This document shows positions 45,034 to 53,629 of a DNA stretch of 64,000 bases, piece after piece; position 1 is the stretch's first letter, and each line of letters opens with the position of its first letter. This DNA is from Allosediminivita sp964397775 (GTDB taxonomy: Bacteria > Pseudomonadota > Alphaproteobacteria > Rhodobacterales > Rhodobacteraceae). The DNA is taken from NCBI GenBank assembly GCA_964397775.1, contig CAYNKL010000004.1, positions 1 to 64,000 on the forward strand, written 5' to 3'. Under the pieces are notes generated by a model, which saw only the letters and a list, made by a program, of their open reading frames with translations, was not told where the DNA came from and ran no database searches. Both the position numbers and the translations under genes were made by a program.

Positions 45034-46428
45034 TCACCGGGCCTTCATCAGGCCCTGCGCCTTGAGCTCCTCGTGCGCCTCGTCGAGGCTCTGCCAGGCC
45101 CGCTCGATCAGCACGTCGATCTCCTCGCGCGAGATCACCAGCGGCGGCGAGATGATCATCCGGTCGCCCACGTGGCGCATGATCAGGTTGTTGGCAAAGC
45201 ACCGCTCGCGGGTGATGTAGCCGACCGTGCCCGCCTCCGAGGCAAAGGCCGCGCGCGACGCCTTGTCCGGCGTCAGCGCGATCGAGCCCATCATGCCGAC
45301 GATCTTCGCCTCACCCACCAGCGGGTGATCCGTCAGGCTCTCGAAGCGCTCCTTCAGGTAGGGGCCGGTATCACTCGCCACGCGGTCGACCACGCCCTCC
45401 TCGTCGAGGATGCGCAGGTTCTCCAGAGCCACCGCGCAGGCCACCGGATGGCCCGAATAGGTGTAGCCGTGGTTGAACTCGGTGCCCGAGATCACCGAGG
45501 CCACCTCGTCCGACAGGATCGACCCGCCGATGGGCTGGTAGCCCGAGCTGAGGCCCTTGGCGATGGTCATGATGTCGGGACGGATGCCGACGGTTTCCGA
45601 GCCGAACCACTTGCCGGTCCGCCCGAAGCCGCAGATCACCTCGTCCGCGATCAGCAGGATGCCGTACTTGTCGACGATCTTCTGAACCTCGGGCCAGTAG
45701 CTGTCGGGCGCGACGATCACGCCCCCCGCGCCCTGCACCGGCTCGGCGATGAAGGCCGCGACGTTCTCGGGGCCGAGCTCGAGGATCTTGTCCTCCAGCT
45801 GCTTCGCCCGCTCGCGGCCGAATTCCTCGGGGGTCATGTCGCCGCCCTCGGACCACCAGTCGGGCTGGTCGATATGGGCGATGCCCTGGATCGGCATGCC
45901 GCCCTGCGCGTGCATGCCTTTCATGCCGCCCAGGCTGCCCGAGCCCACCGAAGACCCGTGGTAGGCGTTCCAGCGCGAGATCACCCACTGCCGTTCCGGC
46001 TGGCCCTTCTCGGCCCAGTAGGTCCGCACCAGTCGCAGGTTGGTGTCGTTGGCCTCTGACCCGGACGAGGCGAAGAACACGTGGTTCAGGTCCCCCGGCG
46101 CCAGCTCGGCGATGCGCGCGGCGAGGTTGATCGCCGGCACGTGGGTCGTCTGGAAGAAGGTGTTGTAATAGGGCAGCTCTTCCATCTGGCGCGCCGCCGC
46201 CTGGGCCAGCTCGCGGCGGCCGTAGCCGATGTTCACGCACCATAGCCCCGCCATGGCGTCGAGGATCCGGTTGCCTTCGCTGTCGTTCAGCCAGCAACCC
46301 TCTGCCCGCGTGATGACCCGCGCACCGCGGTCGGTCAGCCCTTGGCCATGGGTAAAGGGATGCATGTGATGGGCCGCGTCGGCGCGCTGCAGTTCGGCCG
46401 TGGGGGAATTGGGGGTAAGAATGGTCAT
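45034..46428 (-). CDS. Class III (omega) aminotransferase
   Basis: The 464-residue PLP enzyme shows HPFTHGQGLTDRGARVI at the N-terminus, the cofactor phosphate site SSGSEANDT, catalytic Asp in LLIADEVICGFGRTG and the Schiff-base Lys in MTIAKGLSSGYQPIGG. Members transfer amino groups from beta-alanine, diamines or similar amines to pyruvate; the exact amine is not determinable. AGGAGG lies before the ATG. It stands alone with the 82-bp element at its 3' side. Confidence 0.93.
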   Translation of the reverse strand: MTILTPNSPTAELQRADAAHHMHPFTHGQGLTDRGARVITRAEGCWLNDSEGNRILDAMAGLWCVNIGYGRRELAQAAARQMEELPYYNTFFQTTHVPAINLAARIAELAPGDLNHVFFASSGSEANDTNLRLVRTYWAEKGQPERQWVISRWNAYHGSSVGSGSLGGMKGMHAQGGMPIQGIAHIDQPDWWSEGGDMTPEEFGRERAKQLEDKILELGPENVAAFIAEPVQGAGGVIVAPDSYWPEVQKIVDKYGILLIADEVICGFGRTGKWFGSETVGIRPDIMTIAKGLSSGYQPIGGSILSDEVASVISGTEFNHGYTYSGHPVACAVALENLRILDEEGVVDRVASDTGPYLKERFESLTDHPLVGEAKIVGMMGSIALTPDKASRAAFASEAGTVGYITRERCFANNLIMRHVGDRMIISPPLVISREEIDVLIERAWQSLDEAHEELKAQGLMKAR

Positions 46429-46542
46429 CGGCGCCTCCTGTCCGGGGATGGCGGAAAAATATGATCAAATTTCTGACTGTCAATCGAGTCGACGCCTGCC
46501 GCCGCCATTGGCGACGGGCCGAGCACTCCGGATAGCTCTTCG

Positions 46543-47163
46543 TTATTCGGGTCGGTCGGTGTCCTGAGGCTTCGGCTTGCCGCCGATCTTGGGCTCGGTT
46601 CCCGCGCGCAGACGGGCGATGTTTTCCTTGTGCCGCCAGAAGATGATCGCCGCGAGCGCGAGGCACAGCAGCGCCAGATCCCCGCGGCCCAGCACCAGCA
46701 TCCAGACCGGGGAAGATGCCGCAGCCCCCAGCGCGCCCACCGACGAGATGCGCGAAATACCGGCAGCCACAAGCCAGGATGCACAGCAAAGCAGCCCGGC
46801 AGGCCAGGCCAGCGCCAGCACGGTGCCAAGGAAGGTCGCCACGCCCTTGCCCCCGAGGAAGCGCAGCCAGACCGGAAAGCAGTGCCCGGCAAAGGCCGCG
46901 AGGCCCGCGAGCTGGGGTGCAAGACCCTCGCCCGCGAAGTGGCGGGCCAGCAGCACCGCGATGGCGCCCTTGAAGGTGTCGAGCAGCAGGGTGGCGAGCG
47001 CGGCGGGCTTGTTGCCGGTGCGCAGCACGTTGGTGGCGCCGATGTTGCCCGAGCCGATCTTGCGCAGGTCGCCCAGCCCCATGGCGCGCGTGATGACGAT
47101 GCCGAAGGGGATCGAGCCCAGCAGGTAGCCCGCGACCACCCAGAAGATCACCGCGCCGCTCAT
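46543..47163 (-). CDS. plsY: Acyl-phosphate:glycerol-3-phosphate acyltransferase PlsY
   Basis: The 206-residue membrane enzyme has about five hydrophobic segments and the three PlsY motifs: SIPFGIVITR, GSGNIGATNVLR and FLGGKGVATF. It makes lysophosphatidic acid from acyl phosphate, the first step of phospholipid synthesis. Its ATG overlaps the stop of the dihydroorotase-like gene (ATGA). This coupling of pyr genes with plsY also occurs in other alphaproteobacteria. The C-terminus is a hydrophilic tail. Confidence 0.95.
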   Translation of the reverse strand: MSGAVIFWVVAGYLLGSIPFGIVITRAMGLGDLRKIGSGNIGATNVLRTGNKPAALATLLLDTFKGAIAVLLARHFAGEGLAPQLAGLAAFAGHCFPVWLRFLGGKGVATFLGTVLALAWPAGLLCCASWLVAAGISRISSVGALGAAASSPVWMLVLGRGDLALLCLALAAIIFWRHKENIARLRAGTEPKIGGKPKPQDTDRPE

Positions 47164-48443
47164 GCCTCGAACACCCGCGTGCCGGCGACCCAGGTGCCCA
47201 GCACCTTGCCTTGCAGGCGGGCCCCGTCGAAGGGCGTATTCTTGGACTTCGAGCGCAGCTTGAAGCGGTCGAGGATCAGCGGCTTGTCGGCATCAAACAT
47301 CACGAGGTCGGCGGGCGCGCCCTTGGCAAGCCTGCCACTCTCCAGCCCCAGCCGCTTCGCAGGGTTGGCCGACAGCGCCCGGAACAGCACGTTCAGCGAA
47401 AGCTCGCCCGAGTGGTAGAGCCGCAGCAGCACCGGCAGCATGGTTTCCAGTCCCACGGCGCCGGAGGCGGCCTCTTCGTAGGGCAGACGCTTGGATTCCT
47501 CGTCCTGCGGGGTGTGGAAGCTGCCGATCACGTCGATGAGGCCGCTGCGCACCGCCTCGACCACGTTCTGGCGATCTTCCTCGGAGCGCAGCGGCGGCTT
47601 CACCTTGAAGAAGGTGCGGAAGTCCGCGACGTCGAGTTCGTTCAGCGTCAGGTGGTGCATGGAGATGCCCGCCGTCACGTCGAACCCGTTGGCCTTGGCG
47701 CGCTCCAGCGGCGGCAGGGCGCGGGTCGTGGTGATCTGGTCGGCGTGGTAGCGCACGCCCGTCATCTCGACGAGCGCGATATCGCGGTCGAGGCCCATGC
47801 GTTCGGCCATGGGCGAGACGCCGGGCAGGCCCTTGAGCGAGGCGAACTTGCCGCTGGTGACGGCGGCGCCGCGGCTCAGGACGGGTTCCTGCGGGTGGGC
47901 CATGATCAGCGCGCCGACGCCGCGGGCGTAGGTCATGGCGCGCGACAGCACCTTGGTATCCTCGACCACGCGGTCGCAATCGGTGAAGGCAGCGGCGCCC
48001 CCGTCCATGAGAAAGCCGATCTCGGTCATTTCCTTGCCCTCGCGCCCCTTGGTGAGGGCGGCCATGGGCAGGACGTTGACCGGCGCGGCCTCGTTGGCGC
48101 GGCGGCGGATGAATTCGAGCGTTTCGGGCGTGTCGATGGCGGGGGTGGTGTCGGGGCGGGTGACCATGGTGGTCACGCCCCCGGCGGCGGCGGCGAGGCC
48201 CGCGGTCTTGAAGCTTTCCTTGTGGCGCTCGCCCGGTTCGCCCACCTTCACGCCCACGTCGACGATGCCCGGCGCGACGAAGGTGCCGCCTGCATCGACG
48301 CGGTCGGCGTCATCGACCGGCGGCATGGGCGTGTCGAAGACCTGCGCGATGCGGCCGCCCTCGATCAGCAGGGCGCCGGGGGCGGGGCTGTCGGCCTCCG
48401 GGTCGATCAGCATGGCGTTGAGGATGAGGGTCTTCTTGGTCAT
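47160..48443 (-). CDS. pyrC: Dihydroorotase-like protein, probably non-catalytic
   Basis: The 427-residue protein has the amidohydrolase fold of type I dihydroorotase, but the metal-binding D-x-H-x-H is D62-V-G-V-K, so both His are lost and the following REPG reads GEPG. The catalytic Asp of TDHAPH is also replaced (GSFHTPQ, Phe309 at that position). Degenerate dihydroorotases of this kind assemble with aspartate transcarbamoylase in other bacteria. It is downstream of pyrB and upstream of plsY, overlapping the latter. A real dihydroorotase should be encoded elsewhere. Confidence 0.85.
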   Translation of the reverse strand: MTKKTLILNAMLIDPEADSPAPGALLIEGGRIAQVFDTPMPPVDDADRVDAGGTFVAPGIVDVGVKVGEPGERHKESFKTAGLAAAAGGVTTMVTRPDTTPAIDTPETLEFIRRRANEAAPVNVLPMAALTKGREGKEMTEIGFLMDGGAAAFTDCDRVVEDTKVLSRAMTYARGVGALIMAHPQEPVLSRGAAVTSGKFASLKGLPGVSPMAERMGLDRDIALVEMTGVRYHADQITTTRALPPLERAKANGFDVTAGISMHHLTLNELDVADFRTFFKVKPPLRSEEDRQNVVEAVRSGLIDVIGSFHTPQDEESKRLPYEEAASGAVGLETMLPVLLRLYHSGELSLNVLFRALSANPAKRLGLESGRLAKGAPADLVMFDADKPLILDRFKLRSKSKNTPFDGARLQGKVLGTWVAGTRVFEA

Positions 48444-48477
48444 GCAGGGTGTCCCGTGGCCCGGTGGCAGGCGTGTT

Positions 48478-49017
48478 TCAGAGCAGCGCGTAGGCGATGA
48501 CGATCAGGATGGCGGCGGCGACAGCCGCGACCAGCAGGCGCAGCATCCGCGAATTGCCGGTGCCGGTGCTCGCGGTGGCGTCGTTCTGGCCGCGCCGGGC
48601 GCTGTCGGAGCGCAGTTTCGGCCCCGCGCCATGCGCCTTGGTCTCGCCGTAGGTGCCCACGTGGTAAAGCGGCGCCGCGACGGTCAGCGTCTGGCTGGTG
48701 TGGTCGAAGGCCTGCGCCGGAAGGATCACCACATGCCCATCGAGCGCGTTGATGTCCGCCTGCGCGGCGCGGAACTCCGGCCCCGTCGCGCCATGCGCCT
48801 CGGCCAGATACTGCGAGAGCGGCATGGACCCGAGATCGCGGATCGCCACCACTTCGACAAAGGCCGGGCGCAGCTTGCTGGCGCCAAGCGCGTATTGCAG
48901 CGGCCATTCGCCGGTGCCCGCCTGGTTGCAGAAGCGGTCCACCGCCTCGGGCGGCAGGTCCAGATGGAACAGCCGGACTGTGTCCGTCTCCGATCCGTTG
49001 ATCTCGAGCGTGATCAT
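48478..49017 (-). CDS. Hypothetical tail-anchored protein within the pyr cluster
   Basis: The 179-residue protein has a soluble N-terminal part (MITLEINGSETDTVRLFHLD), a polar linker rich in Ser, Thr and Gly, and a single C-terminal membrane helix (LLVAAVAAAILIVIAYALL), so it should sit in the inner membrane facing the cytoplasm. Its ATG overlaps the pyrB stop (ATGA). It lies between pyrB and the dihydroorotase-like gene. No domain was recognised. Confidence 0.75.
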   Translation of the reverse strand: MITLEINGSETDTVRLFHLDLPPEAVDRFCNQAGTGEWPLQYALGASKLRPAFVEVVAIRDLGSMPLSQYLAEAHGATGPEFRAAQADINALDGHVVILPAQAFDHTSQTLTVAAPLYHVGTYGETKAHGAGPKLRSDSARRGQNDATASTGTGNSRMLRLLVAAVAAAILIVIAYALL

Positions 49018-49964
49018 GCCATCACCTCCGTCGGACGGGCGCGCAGGTTGCGCGCCAGAAGATCCATCGCCGCCATGCGGACAGCCACGCCCATCTCGAC
49101 CTGGTCCTGGATGACGCTGCGGTTGATGTCGTCGGCCAGCGTGCCGTCGATCTCGACCCCGCGGTTCATCGGCCCCGGGTGCATCACGATGGCATCGGGC
49201 TTGGCGTAGGACAGCTTTTCGGCATCGAGGCCGTAGCGGTGGAAATACTCGCGCTCGGACGGAATGAAGCCGCCGTCCATGCGTTCCTTCTGCAGCCGCA
49301 GCATCATCACGACGTCCACGTCCCGAAGGCCCTCTTCCATGGTGTCGTAGACCTCGACCCCGAAATCCTGGATGCCCGAGGGCATCAGCGTCGGCGGGCC
49401 GACAAGGCGGATGCGGTTTTCCATCTTGTGCAGCAGCAGGATGTTGGACCGCGCCACGCGGCTGTGGGCAATATCGCCGCAGATCGCGATGTTGAGCCGG
49501 TGCAGTCGCCCCTTGGCCCGCCGGATCGTCAGCGCATCCAGCAGCGCCTGCGTCGGATGCTCCTGCCGCCCGTCGCCCGCGTTCAGGACCGCGCAGTTGA
49601 CCTTCTGGCTGAGCAGTTCGACCGCGCCGGAATGCGGGTGGCGCACAACCAGCAGGTCGGGGTGCATGGCGTTGAGCGTCATGGCCGTGTCGATCAGCGT
49701 TTCGCCCTTCTTGATCGAGCTCGCCTGCAGCGACATGTTCATCACGTCCGCCCCCAGCCGCTTGCCCGCCAGTTCGAAACTGGCCTGCGTGCGGGTGGAA
49801 TTCTCGAAGAACATGTTGATCTGGGTGAGCCCCGCCAACGCATTGGCGTGCTTGTCGCGGCCGCGGTTGAAGCGGGCGTACTGGTCGGCGAGGTCGAGGA
49901 TTGTGACGATCTCGTCCGGGCGCAGGGGCGCGATGCCCAGTAGGTGGCGGTGATCGAAACGCAT
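49014..49964 (-). CDS. pyrB: Aspartate carbamoyltransferase catalytic subunit
   Basis: The 316-residue enzyme makes carbamoyl aspartate, the committed step of pyrimidine synthesis. The carbamoyl-phosphate motif is FFENSTRTQASFE (Asn in place of the usual Pro) and the substrate sites RHPHSGAVE and DGRQEHPTQALLDALTI are intact. GAGG lies 6 nt before ATG 49964; the longer frame to 50567 overlaps the divergent UDG gene. No pyrI follows; instead there are a tail-anchored protein and a degenerate dihydroorotase. Confidence 0.96.
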   Translation of the reverse strand: MRFDHRHLLGIAPLRPDEIVTILDLADQYARFNRGRDKHANALAGLTQINMFFENSTRTQASFELAGKRLGADVMNMSLQASSIKKGETLIDTAMTLNAMHPDLLVVRHPHSGAVELLSQKVNCAVLNAGDGRQEHPTQALLDALTIRRAKGRLHRLNIAICGDIAHSRVARSNILLLHKMENRIRLVGPPTLMPSGIQDFGVEVYDTMEEGLRDVDVVMMLRLQKERMDGGFIPSEREYFHRYGLDAEKLSYAKPDAIVMHPGPMNRGVEIDGTLADDINRSVIQDQVEMGVAVRMAAMDLLARNLRARPTEVMA

Positions 49965-50091
49965 CTGGACCTCGGATCGGTGGACGCCTTCGTGTTTACG
50001 GAGGGGGCGGTGCGGGGGCAAGGGGCGGGAATGGACATGGCAGGCAAGAACCCGGATGTGCCCGGCCGCGCGGGGCGCTAGGGTGCGGCTC

Positions 50092-50898
50092 ATGGAATCG
50101 GAACTCGACTGGCACAGCGCGCGCGCGCTGCTGGAATGGCAGGTGGAACTCGGCGTGGACGAGGCGATCGGCGATGCCCCCGTCGACCGTTTCGCCGAGG
50201 CCGAAGCCGCGCGCGCCGCCCAGCAGGCGGTGGCCGAAGCGCCCGCGCAGGGCGCAAAGGGGCGTCCCGCGCCGCCGGTGATCGAGAAGGTCGATCCGGT
50301 GGCCGAAGCGCGCAAGGCGGCGCAGGCGGCCCCGGACCTGACGGCGCTGGCCGAGGCCATGGCGGCCTTCGAGCACTGCGATCTCAAGCGCGGAGCCCGC
50401 AATCTCGTTTTTGCCGACGGCAATCCCGAGGCCCGCGTGATGATCGTGGGCGAGGCGCCGGGCCGCGATGAGGACCTGCAGGGCAAGCCCTTCGTGGGCC
50501 GCGCCGGGCGGCTGCTCGACCGGATGTTCGAGGCCATCGGCATGGGCCGTGACGCCGAAGGCGACAAGGCCGTCTACATCACCAACGTCCTGCCCTGGCG
50601 GCCGCCGCGCAACCGCGACCCCAAGCCGGACGAGATCGGGATGCTGACGCCCTTCCTGATGCGGCACATCCAGCTGGCCGATCCGGATCTGCTGATCATC
50701 ATGGGCAACATTTCCTGCGAGGCGCTGCTGGGCAAGCGCGGCATCACGCGCCTGCGCGGCCAGTGGACCGAGGCCGCCGAGCGCCCCGCCCTGCCCATGT
50801 TCCACCCCGCCTACCTGCTGCGCCAGCCGCACCTGAAACGTGCGGCCTGGGCCGACCTGCTGGAAGTGCAGGCCAAGCTGCGGAGTCTTGCCCGATGA
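50092..50898 (+). CDS. Uracil-DNA glycosylase, family 4-like, lacking most Fe-S ligands
   Basis: The 268-residue protein has motif A GEAPGRDED (residues 120-127), the conserved KPFVGRAGRLLDRM and motif B FHPAYLLR (near 237). It removes uracil from DNA. An Ala/Glu-rich extension covers about residues 35-85. Only Cys96 and Cys209 are present: the second Cys of C-x2-C is Lys99 and the RPP-associated Cys is Trp169, so the 4Fe-4S cluster of classical family 4 is probably absent. Its stop overlaps the next gene (ATGA). Confidence 0.88.
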   Translation: MESELDWHSARALLEWQVELGVDEAIGDAPVDRFAEAEAARAAQQAVAEAPAQGAKGRPAPPVIEKVDPVAEARKAAQAAPDLTALAEAMAAFEHCDLKRGARNLVFADGNPEARVMIVGEAPGRDEDLQGKPFVGRAGRLLDRMFEAIGMGRDAEGDKAVYITNVLPWRPPRNRDPKPDEIGMLTPFLMRHIQLADPDLLIIMGNISCEALLGKRGITRLRGQWTEAAERPALPMFHPAYLLRQPHLKRAAWADLLEVQAKLRSLAR

Positions 50899-51512
50899 TC
50901 GATCCGGTGATCCTGCTCGCCTTCCTGCCCGCCGGGCTGGCGCTGAACCTCACGCCCGGGGCCGACATGATGTTCTGTCTTGCGCAGGGGCTGCGCGGCT
51001 CGCCCCGCGCGGGCTGGGCGGCCTCGGGCGGGATCGCGCTTGGAGGGCTGGCACATGTGACGCTCGCCGCCCTGGGCCTTGGCGCACTGGTCGCGGCGCA
51101 CCCGGCGCTTTTCGATGCCATTCGCTGGGCGGGGGCGGGTTACCTGCTGTGGCTGGCGTGGAAGAGCCTGCGCACCCCGCTGAGTGGCGCCGAGGCCCGC
51201 ATCCTGCCACCGCGGCAGGCGGCATTGCAGGGGCTCGTGGTGAACCTGACCAATCCCAAGGTCATTCTCTTCGTCCTCGCGCTCCTGCCGCAGTTCACCG
51301 ACCCGAGCCGCCCGCTGCTGCCACAGTTCCTGGCGCTGGGTGCGGTGTTCTCGCTGGGTGGCTTCGTCATCAACGGCCTTGTCGGCCAGTTTGCCGCCCG
51401 TGCCCGCTACCTGCTGCGCCCCGGGGCGCGGGCCGAGCGCGTGCTGCGCGGTATCTCGGCCACGCTGTTCGGCGGGCTGGCGGTGCGGCTGGTCCTGTCG
51501 GGCCGCAACTGA
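50895..51512 (+). CDS. LysE/RhtB family translocator
   Basis: The 205-residue membrane protein has about six hydrophobic helices and the family signature NLTPGADMMFCLAQGL near residue 20, then NLTNPKVILFVLALLPQF. It is predicted to export an amino acid or related metabolite; the substrate is unknown. Its ATG overlaps the UDG stop, and moaB follows 11 bp later, so the three form one transcription unit. Confidence 0.93.
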   Translation: MIDPVILLAFLPAGLALNLTPGADMMFCLAQGLRGSPRAGWAASGGIALGGLAHVTLAALGLGALVAAHPALFDAIRWAGAGYLLWLAWKSLRTPLSGAEARILPPRQAALQGLVVNLTNPKVILFVLALLPQFTDPSRPLLPQFLALGAVFSLGGFVINGLVGQFAARARYLLRPGARAERVLRGISATLFGGLAVRLVLSGRN

Positions 51513-51523
51513 AGGAGAGGTGC

Positions 51524-52063
51524 ATGAAGATCGACGAAAACCGCGAGTTCATTCCCGTCCGCATCGCCGTGCTGACCGTGTCGGACACCCGCACGCCCGA
51601 GGACGACCGCTCAGGCGACACGCTGGTGGAGCGGCTCGAAGGTGCGGGCCACAGCCTGGCCGCGCGCGCGATCCTTCCCGACGATCGCGACATGATCTCT
51701 GCCAAGCTGCGCGAGTGGGTGGCCGAGCCGGGTATCGACGTGGTGATCTCCACCGGCGGCACGGGGCTGACCGGGCGCGATGTGACCGTCGAAGCCCATC
51801 GGGACGTCTATGAGAAGGAAATCGACGCCTTCGCCACCGTCTTCACGATGGTATCATTTCAGAAGATCGGCACCAGCGCGGTACAGTCCCGCGCAACGGG
51901 CGGCGTGGCAGGCGGAACCTACCTGTTTGCCCTTCCCGGCAGCCCCGGGGCCTGCCGCGACGCCTGGGACGACATTCTGGCGCGACAATTCGACTACAGG
52001 CACCGTCCGTGCAACTTCGTCGAAATTTTTCCTCGTCTGGATGAAAATCGGCGACGGAAGTGA
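51524..52063 (+). CDS. moaB: Molybdenum cofactor biosynthesis protein B
   Basis: The 179-residue protein matches MoaB/MogA: IAVLTVSDTRTPEDDRSGD at the N-terminus, the nucleotide/molybdopterin loop VISTGGTGLTGRDVT and LFALPGSPGA near the end. MoaB-type proteins adenylylate molybdopterin. GGAGAGG lies before the ATG. It is third in the UDG-LysE-moaB unit; no other moa genes are in the window. Confidence 0.95.
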   Translation: MKIDENREFIPVRIAVLTVSDTRTPEDDRSGDTLVERLEGAGHSLAARAILPDDRDMISAKLREWVAEPGIDVVISTGGTGLTGRDVTVEAHRDVYEKEIDAFATVFTMVSFQKIGTSAVQSRATGGVAGGTYLFALPGSPGACRDAWDDILARQFDYRHRPCNFVEIFPRLDENRRRK

Positions 52064-52155
52064 CGGGCGCCCCCGTATCATGACCTGAGCCAGGATCATG
52101 CGCGCCTCCTGTCCCGGCGGGATCAGGGGCAGGCGCGCCTTGCAAAGAGGGCCGG

Positions 52156-53625
52156 ATGCGGTTTCTGAGGAAAAGCCTGACGGGGCTGTTTTTGTTGTCC
52201 TTGACGCTGGGCCTGCTGGTCTGGGCGGGCGCCATGGTGCGCGACGCCGTGCAGGCCCGCCTGAGCGAAGAGCCCCCGCAGCGCCGCGCCAGCGAACAGG
52301 TCTTTGCCGTCAACGTCGTGACCGCCCTGCCCGGCACCGAGGTGCCGGTGCTCACCGCCTTCGGCGAGGTCCAGAGCCGCCGTACGCTGGAACTGCGCGC
52401 AGCCACCCCCGGCACCGTCATGGAACTCGCCCCCGAATTCGTCGAGGGCGGCCGCGTGTCAGAGGGTCAGCTTCTCGCCCGCATCGACCCCGCCGAGGCG
52501 CAGGCCGAGCTCGACCGTGCCGAAAGCGACCTGCTCGACGCCCAGGCCGAGCAGCGCGAGGCCGACCGCGCCCTTGTCATCGCGCAGGACGAACTCAGCG
52601 CCGCCCGCGAACAGGTCCGCCTGCAGGAACAGGCCCTGCAGCGCCAGCGCGACCTTGTCGACCGCGGCGTCGGCGCCACCGCCAACGTCGAATCCGCCGA
52701 ACTCGCCGTGTCCTCCGCCGGGCAGGCCGTCCTCACGCGCCGCCAGGCGGTGGCCGAGGCCGAGGCCCGCATCGACCAGGCCGTGACCGATCTCAAACGC
52801 GCCGAAGTGGCGCTCTCCGAGGCCGAGCGCCGGCTTGCCGACACCGAGATCCGCGCCGCCTTCTCGGGCACCCTCAGCGACGTGACCGTAGTCACCGGCG
52901 GCCTTGTCTCGGCGAACGAACAGCTTGCCCAGCTTGTCGACCTCGACGCGCTCGAGGTGGCATTCCGCGTCTCCACCGCCCAGTACACCCGCCTTCTCGA
53001 CGACGAGGGCGACCTGCGCAGCGCGCCCGTCACCGCCACGCTCGACACCTTCGGCCTCGACCTCGCGGCGACCGGCGTGCTCGACCGCGAGGGCGCCGCC
53101 GTGGGCGAGGGCCAGACCGGCCGACGCCTGTTTGCCGACCTCGACAACGCCCGCGGCTTCAAGCCCGGCGACTTTGTCACCGTCACCATCCAGGAGGCGC
53201 CCATCGACAACGTCGCGCGCCTGCCCGCCACCGCCATCAACGCCGCGAACGAGGTGCTTGTCGTGGACGAGGACGAACGCCTGCTGCCCTTGCAGGTGGA
53301 GCTCATCCGCCGGCAGGGCGACGACATCCTCGTCCGCGCCGAAGGGCTCGACGGCCAGCGGGTCGTCGCCCAGCGCACGCCGCTGCTCGGCGCCGGCATC
53401 AAGGTCCGCCCCGCCAGCACGCGCTCGGACCGCGACCGCCAGGACACCTCCGGCGACGCGACCCTGCTCGAACTGACCGAGGAACGCCGCGCCCGGCTCG
53501 TGGCCTTCGTCGAGGCCAGTGACGCCATGCCCGAAGAGGCCCGCACCCGCATCCTCGCCCAGCTCGGCCAGAGCCGCGTGCCCGCGCAGGTGGTCCAGAG
53601 CATCGAATCCCGGATGGGGGGCTAG
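52156..53625 (+). CDS. RND efflux periplasmic adaptor subunit
   Basis: The 489-residue membrane-fusion protein starts with a hydrophobic anchor (LTGLFLLSLTLGLLVWAG). It has a biotinyl-lipoyl-like half-domain (FGEVQSRRTLELRAATPG), a long alpha-hairpin coiled coil (about residues 105-210), and beta-barrel and membrane-proximal domains. The last 50 residues form an extra charged helical tail. It joins the RND pump to an outer-membrane channel not encoded here. The permease gene begins 4 nt after its stop. Confidence 0.93.
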   Translation: MRFLRKSLTGLFLLSLTLGLLVWAGAMVRDAVQARLSEEPPQRRASEQVFAVNVVTALPGTEVPVLTAFGEVQSRRTLELRAATPGTVMELAPEFVEGGRVSEGQLLARIDPAEAQAELDRAESDLLDAQAEQREADRALVIAQDELSAAREQVRLQEQALQRQRDLVDRGVGATANVESAELAVSSAGQAVLTRRQAVAEAEARIDQAVTDLKRAEVALSEAERRLADTEIRAAFSGTLSDVTVVTGGLVSANEQLAQLVDLDALEVAFRVSTAQYTRLLDDEGDLRSAPVTATLDTFGLDLAATGVLDREGAAVGEGQTGRRLFADLDNARGFKPGDFVTVTIQEAPIDNVARLPATAINAANEVLVVDEDERLLPLQVELIRRQGDDILVRAEGLDGQRVVAQRTPLLGAGIKVRPASTRSDRDRQDTSGDATLLELTEERRARLVAFVEASDAMPEEARTRILAQLGQSRVPAQVVQSIESRMGG

Positions 53626-53629
53626 GCCC

